Below are positions 7,110 through 8,715 of a stretch of DNA of 8,715 nucleotides, piece by piece (the first letter of the stretch is position 1; each line of letters begins with the position of its first letter). The position numbers were made by a program, and so were the translations under genes. Source of the stretch: Luminiphilus sp. (lineage in GTDB: Bacteria > Pseudomonadota > Gammaproteobacteria > Pseudomonadales > Halieaceae). The stretch spans positions 1 through 8,715 of the forward strand of contig JAHEJH010000097.1 of the NCBI GenBank assembly GCA_024638905.1, in the 5' to 3' direction. The notes under the pieces were generated by a model that was not told the DNA's origin, made no database searches, and saw only the letters and a program-made list of their open reading frames with translations.

Positions 7110-7675
7110 TGCGGCTTCTGCTCGCATCGTCAAGTCCGCGAAGGCGGGCGCTACTCTCTTTACTCGTTTCTGACTTTGAGTCCTCGGCCCCCGAGATTGA
7201 CGAAAGCCCTAGGATATTGGAGGCCCCCGCCGATTATGTTGCGAGGCTAGCAAGCGATAAGGCCAAAACCGGCGCCGCGGACCAATGGGTGAGTCTGGGG
7301 TCCGATACCACAGTGGCCATGGGGCACGACATACTGGGTAAGCCCCGCGATAGTCAGGATGCCGCGGCGATGCTTCGTGCATTGTCTGGGAACACCCACG
7401 AGGTGCACACAGCGGTTGCTGTAGCCTATACCGGTGGTATTAAGACGGAGACCTGTACAACGTCGGTACGGTTCACGGAACTCTCAGAGGCCGCGATACA
7501 GCAGTACCTTTTGACCGACGAACCGTGGGACAAAGCAGGTGCTTACGGCATACAGGGGTATGCAGGGGCCTTTGTGAGTCAAATCAAGGGTAGTTACAGT
7601 GCCGTGGTCGGGTTGCCGCTGTGCGAAACTCGAGCGCTGTTGATCGAGGCGGGGGTGCCGGTCCGCCATGGTTAG
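7109..7675 (+). CDS. maf: Maf-family nucleotide pyrophosphatase, YhdE type
   Basis: Cytoplasmic nucleoside-triphosphate pyrophosphatase of the Maf family; the YhdE subgroup hydrolyses dTTP and UTP and related pyrimidine nucleotides and has been linked to septum or division effects and removal of modified nucleotides. The 188-residue product has the fingerprint SSSPRRRALL (7-16), EIDES (29-33), GSDTTV (64-69, usually GADTxV), KPRD (78-81), LSGNTHEVHTAV (92-103), DKAGAYGIQG (141-150) and GSYSAVVGLPL (161-171). The frame is open upstream to 6977, but the ATG at 7109 is the right start: it begins with the family N-terminus MRLLLASSSPRR and forms a TGATG overlap with mreD. The position directly after mreD matches yhdE in E. 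coli. Its stop overlaps the following gene by eight bases. Confidence 0.95.
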   Translation: MRLLLASSSPRRRALLSLLVSDFESSAPEIDESPRILEAPADYVARLASDKAKTGAADQWVSLGSDTTVAMGHDILGKPRDSQDAAAMLRALSGNTHEVHTAVAVAYTGGIKTETCTTSVRFTELSEAAIQQYLLTDEPWDKAGAYGIQGYAGAFVSQIKGSYSAVVGLPLCETRALLIEAGVPVRHG

Positions 7676-8715
7676 GGTGATACCCAAAAATCTGGGGCGA
7701 ACCGTCTGGCCGCTGATGGTGTTGGCGCTGGTGAGTCTCGCCATCTATGTCAGCGGTGGTCGTCTGCTTCTGGGCGTGCTGCCGCGAGTTCAGCAGGATA
7801 TAGAACAGCTTCTGTCCCAGCGATTTTCGGGTGACATTCGCATTGGGCAGATCAGTGGCGTCATGGAGGGATTTTCGCCGCGATTGGATTTGACCGATTT
7901 TGTGGTGCTGGATAACCAGACTGGCGCGGCTATCTCGCTGCCCGAGGCTAGCATTAGATTGAACCCATGGGAGAGTTTGCTTAGCGGCGCCCCCCGCTTT
8001 GATGAACTCACGATGATTGGGCCACGTGTCAAATGGAGTGGCGACTCGGGCACCGACGCTATAACCATCCCTGCGGGGTTGCAGGACTTCTTGACCAGCT
8101 TTGCACGGTTGCAGGTTCGCGATGCTCACCTGATCGGCGAGGTGGATCAAGGTGGCGCGCCGATGACCTTCGAATCATTAACGGTTGATATCGATCTGGC
8201 GCGTGACAGAAGCCGCCGCACCCTGACGATATCTATTGATTCACCCGATGGTCGTCTGGTGTCTGCCGAGGGTTACGGAACAGGTAACCCCTTTGAGCTC
8301 AGCCAATTTTCCGGTGAGTTACAGGGTAGTCTGAGCGGCGCAGGCGTGTCTTTTCTGGCGCAGTGGCTGCAATGGGATCTCACAGCCGAGGGGCAAGCAG
8401 ATTTCTGGTTTGCGGTTACAGGGGGGCAGCCTACTGCTGTGATGCAGGTCGACTTGATGCAGATTGTGGCAACAGGCCCGACATCACTCAACTTGGATCA
8501 ACTGCGTGTTGAGAGTGTTGTTGAGGGCCCATTTGATCAGGCGAGTATCTGGATCGATGACGCGTTGTTGACAGCTGATGACCAGACATTCTTGCTCCCC
8601 CGGATACACGTGCATCGTCTTGGACAGGGCTGGAAGATGCTGACCAATCGCTTTGAGGTGTCGCCTCTGATGGCGGCGCTGCGTGGCAGCGAATTACTTC
8701 CCGATAAAGCGAACG
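7668..8715 (+). CDS. yhdP: YhdP family AsmA-like envelope protein, N-terminal 349 residues (cut by right edge)
   Basis: An open frame from the ATG at 7668 runs to the window end without a stop. YhdP-family proteins are about 1,270 residues in E. coli, so roughly a quarter is seen. An N-terminal membrane anchor lies at about 13-29 (VWPLMVLALVSLAIYVSG), with MVRVIPKNLGR on the cytoplasmic side. The periplasmic part opens with the AsmA/YhdP-like pattern: LLSQRFSGDIRIGQISG (48-64), PRLDLTDFVVLD (71-82) and LPEASIRLNPWESLLSG (91-107), followed by alternating beta strands. In E. coli, YhdP works with TamB and YdbH in phospholipid transport to the outer membrane. The gene overlaps the maf end by eight bases. 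In E. coli and Pseudomonas the same family gene follows rng, which is missing here. The call rests on the N-terminal pattern and genomic position. Confidence 0.82.
   Translation, partial: MVRVIPKNLGRTVWPLMVLALVSLAIYVSGGRLLLGVLPRVQQDIEQLLSQRFSGDIRIGQISGVMEGFSPRLDLTDFVVLDNQTGAAISLPEASIRLNPWESLLSGAPRFDELTMIGPRVKWSGDSGTDAITIPAGLQDFLTSFARLQVRDAHLIGEVDQGGAPMTFESLTVDIDLARDRSRRTLTISIDSPDGRLVSAEGYGTGNPFELSQFSGELQGSLSGAGVSFLAQWLQWDLTAEGQADFWFAVTGGQPTAVMQVDLMQIVATGPTSLNLDQLRVESVVEGPFDQASIWIDDALLTADDQTFLLPRIHVHRLGQGWKMLTNRFEVSPLMAALRGSELLPDKAN

Noticed and set aside
7584..8150. A 188-codon open frame on the minus strand across maf and the YhdP-like gene
   Set aside because: It is antisense to two well-supported genes, has no family resemblance or ribosome binding site, and its composition is that of a reverse-strand shadow.
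1..8715. Search for mobile elements, CRISPR arrays, tRNA/rRNA genes, toxin-antitoxin or defence modules
   Set aside because: No transposase or integrase-like frame, no regularly spaced repeats, no tRNA-like cloverleaf and no accessory-type gene was recognised; genes are packed and syntenic with known gammaproteobacterial housekeeping loci.

Overview
The window looks like a housekeeping stretch of a gammaproteobacterial chromosome. Every gene has a recognisable family, and the order gatB-gatA-gatC facing mreB-mreC-mreD-maf-yhdP matches what is known from Pseudomonas and related gammaproteobacteria. Moderately high GC and protein sequences closest (from memory) to Pseudomonas-like MreB and GatB suggest a free-living, possibly marine, gammaproteobacterium of the Pseudomonadales/Cellvibrionales neighbourhood. 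The genus cannot be fixed from this sequence.

Layout: (1) 1-651, minus strand, is the N-terminal 217 residues of a CysZ-type sulfate permease, cut by the left edge. (2) A 65-bp gap carries overlapping -10-like hexamers on both strands and separates cysZ from the divergent smrA-type gene (717-1304, plus), a Smr-domain putative nuclease. (3) smrA runs tail-to-tail into gatB, with a 10-bp overlap of the two coding ends. (4) gatC-gatA-gatB (4508 down to 1295, minus) encode the complete tRNA-dependent amidotransferase, with 1-nt and 4-nt stop/start overlaps. (5) A 216-bp divergent region (4509-4724) between gatC and mreB must hold both operon promoters and contains an imperfect inverted repeat. 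(6) mreB, mreC, mreD, maf (yhdE type) and the first 349 residues of a YhdP/AsmA-like protein (4725 to the right edge, plus) form a tight operon in which the last four genes overlap end to end.

Functionally the right half is a cell-envelope operon. MreB filaments, the bitopic MreC and the polytopic MreD are the core of the rod-shape elongation machinery. Maf is a nucleotide pyrophosphatase co-transcribed with them, and YhdP belongs to the AsmA-like group implicated in phospholipid movement to the outer membrane. The left half is translation (GatCAB), sulfate uptake (CysZ) and a Smr protein.

I see no mobile element, CRISPR array, tRNA/rRNA gene or defence system. The points most worth a second look are mreC, whose conserved N-terminus is only reached from a non-ATG (probably ATT) start at 5785; the absence of rng (RNase G) from its usual place between maf and yhdP; and the inverted repeat between the two divergent operons. 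I do not think the window holds an undescribed multi-gene system.
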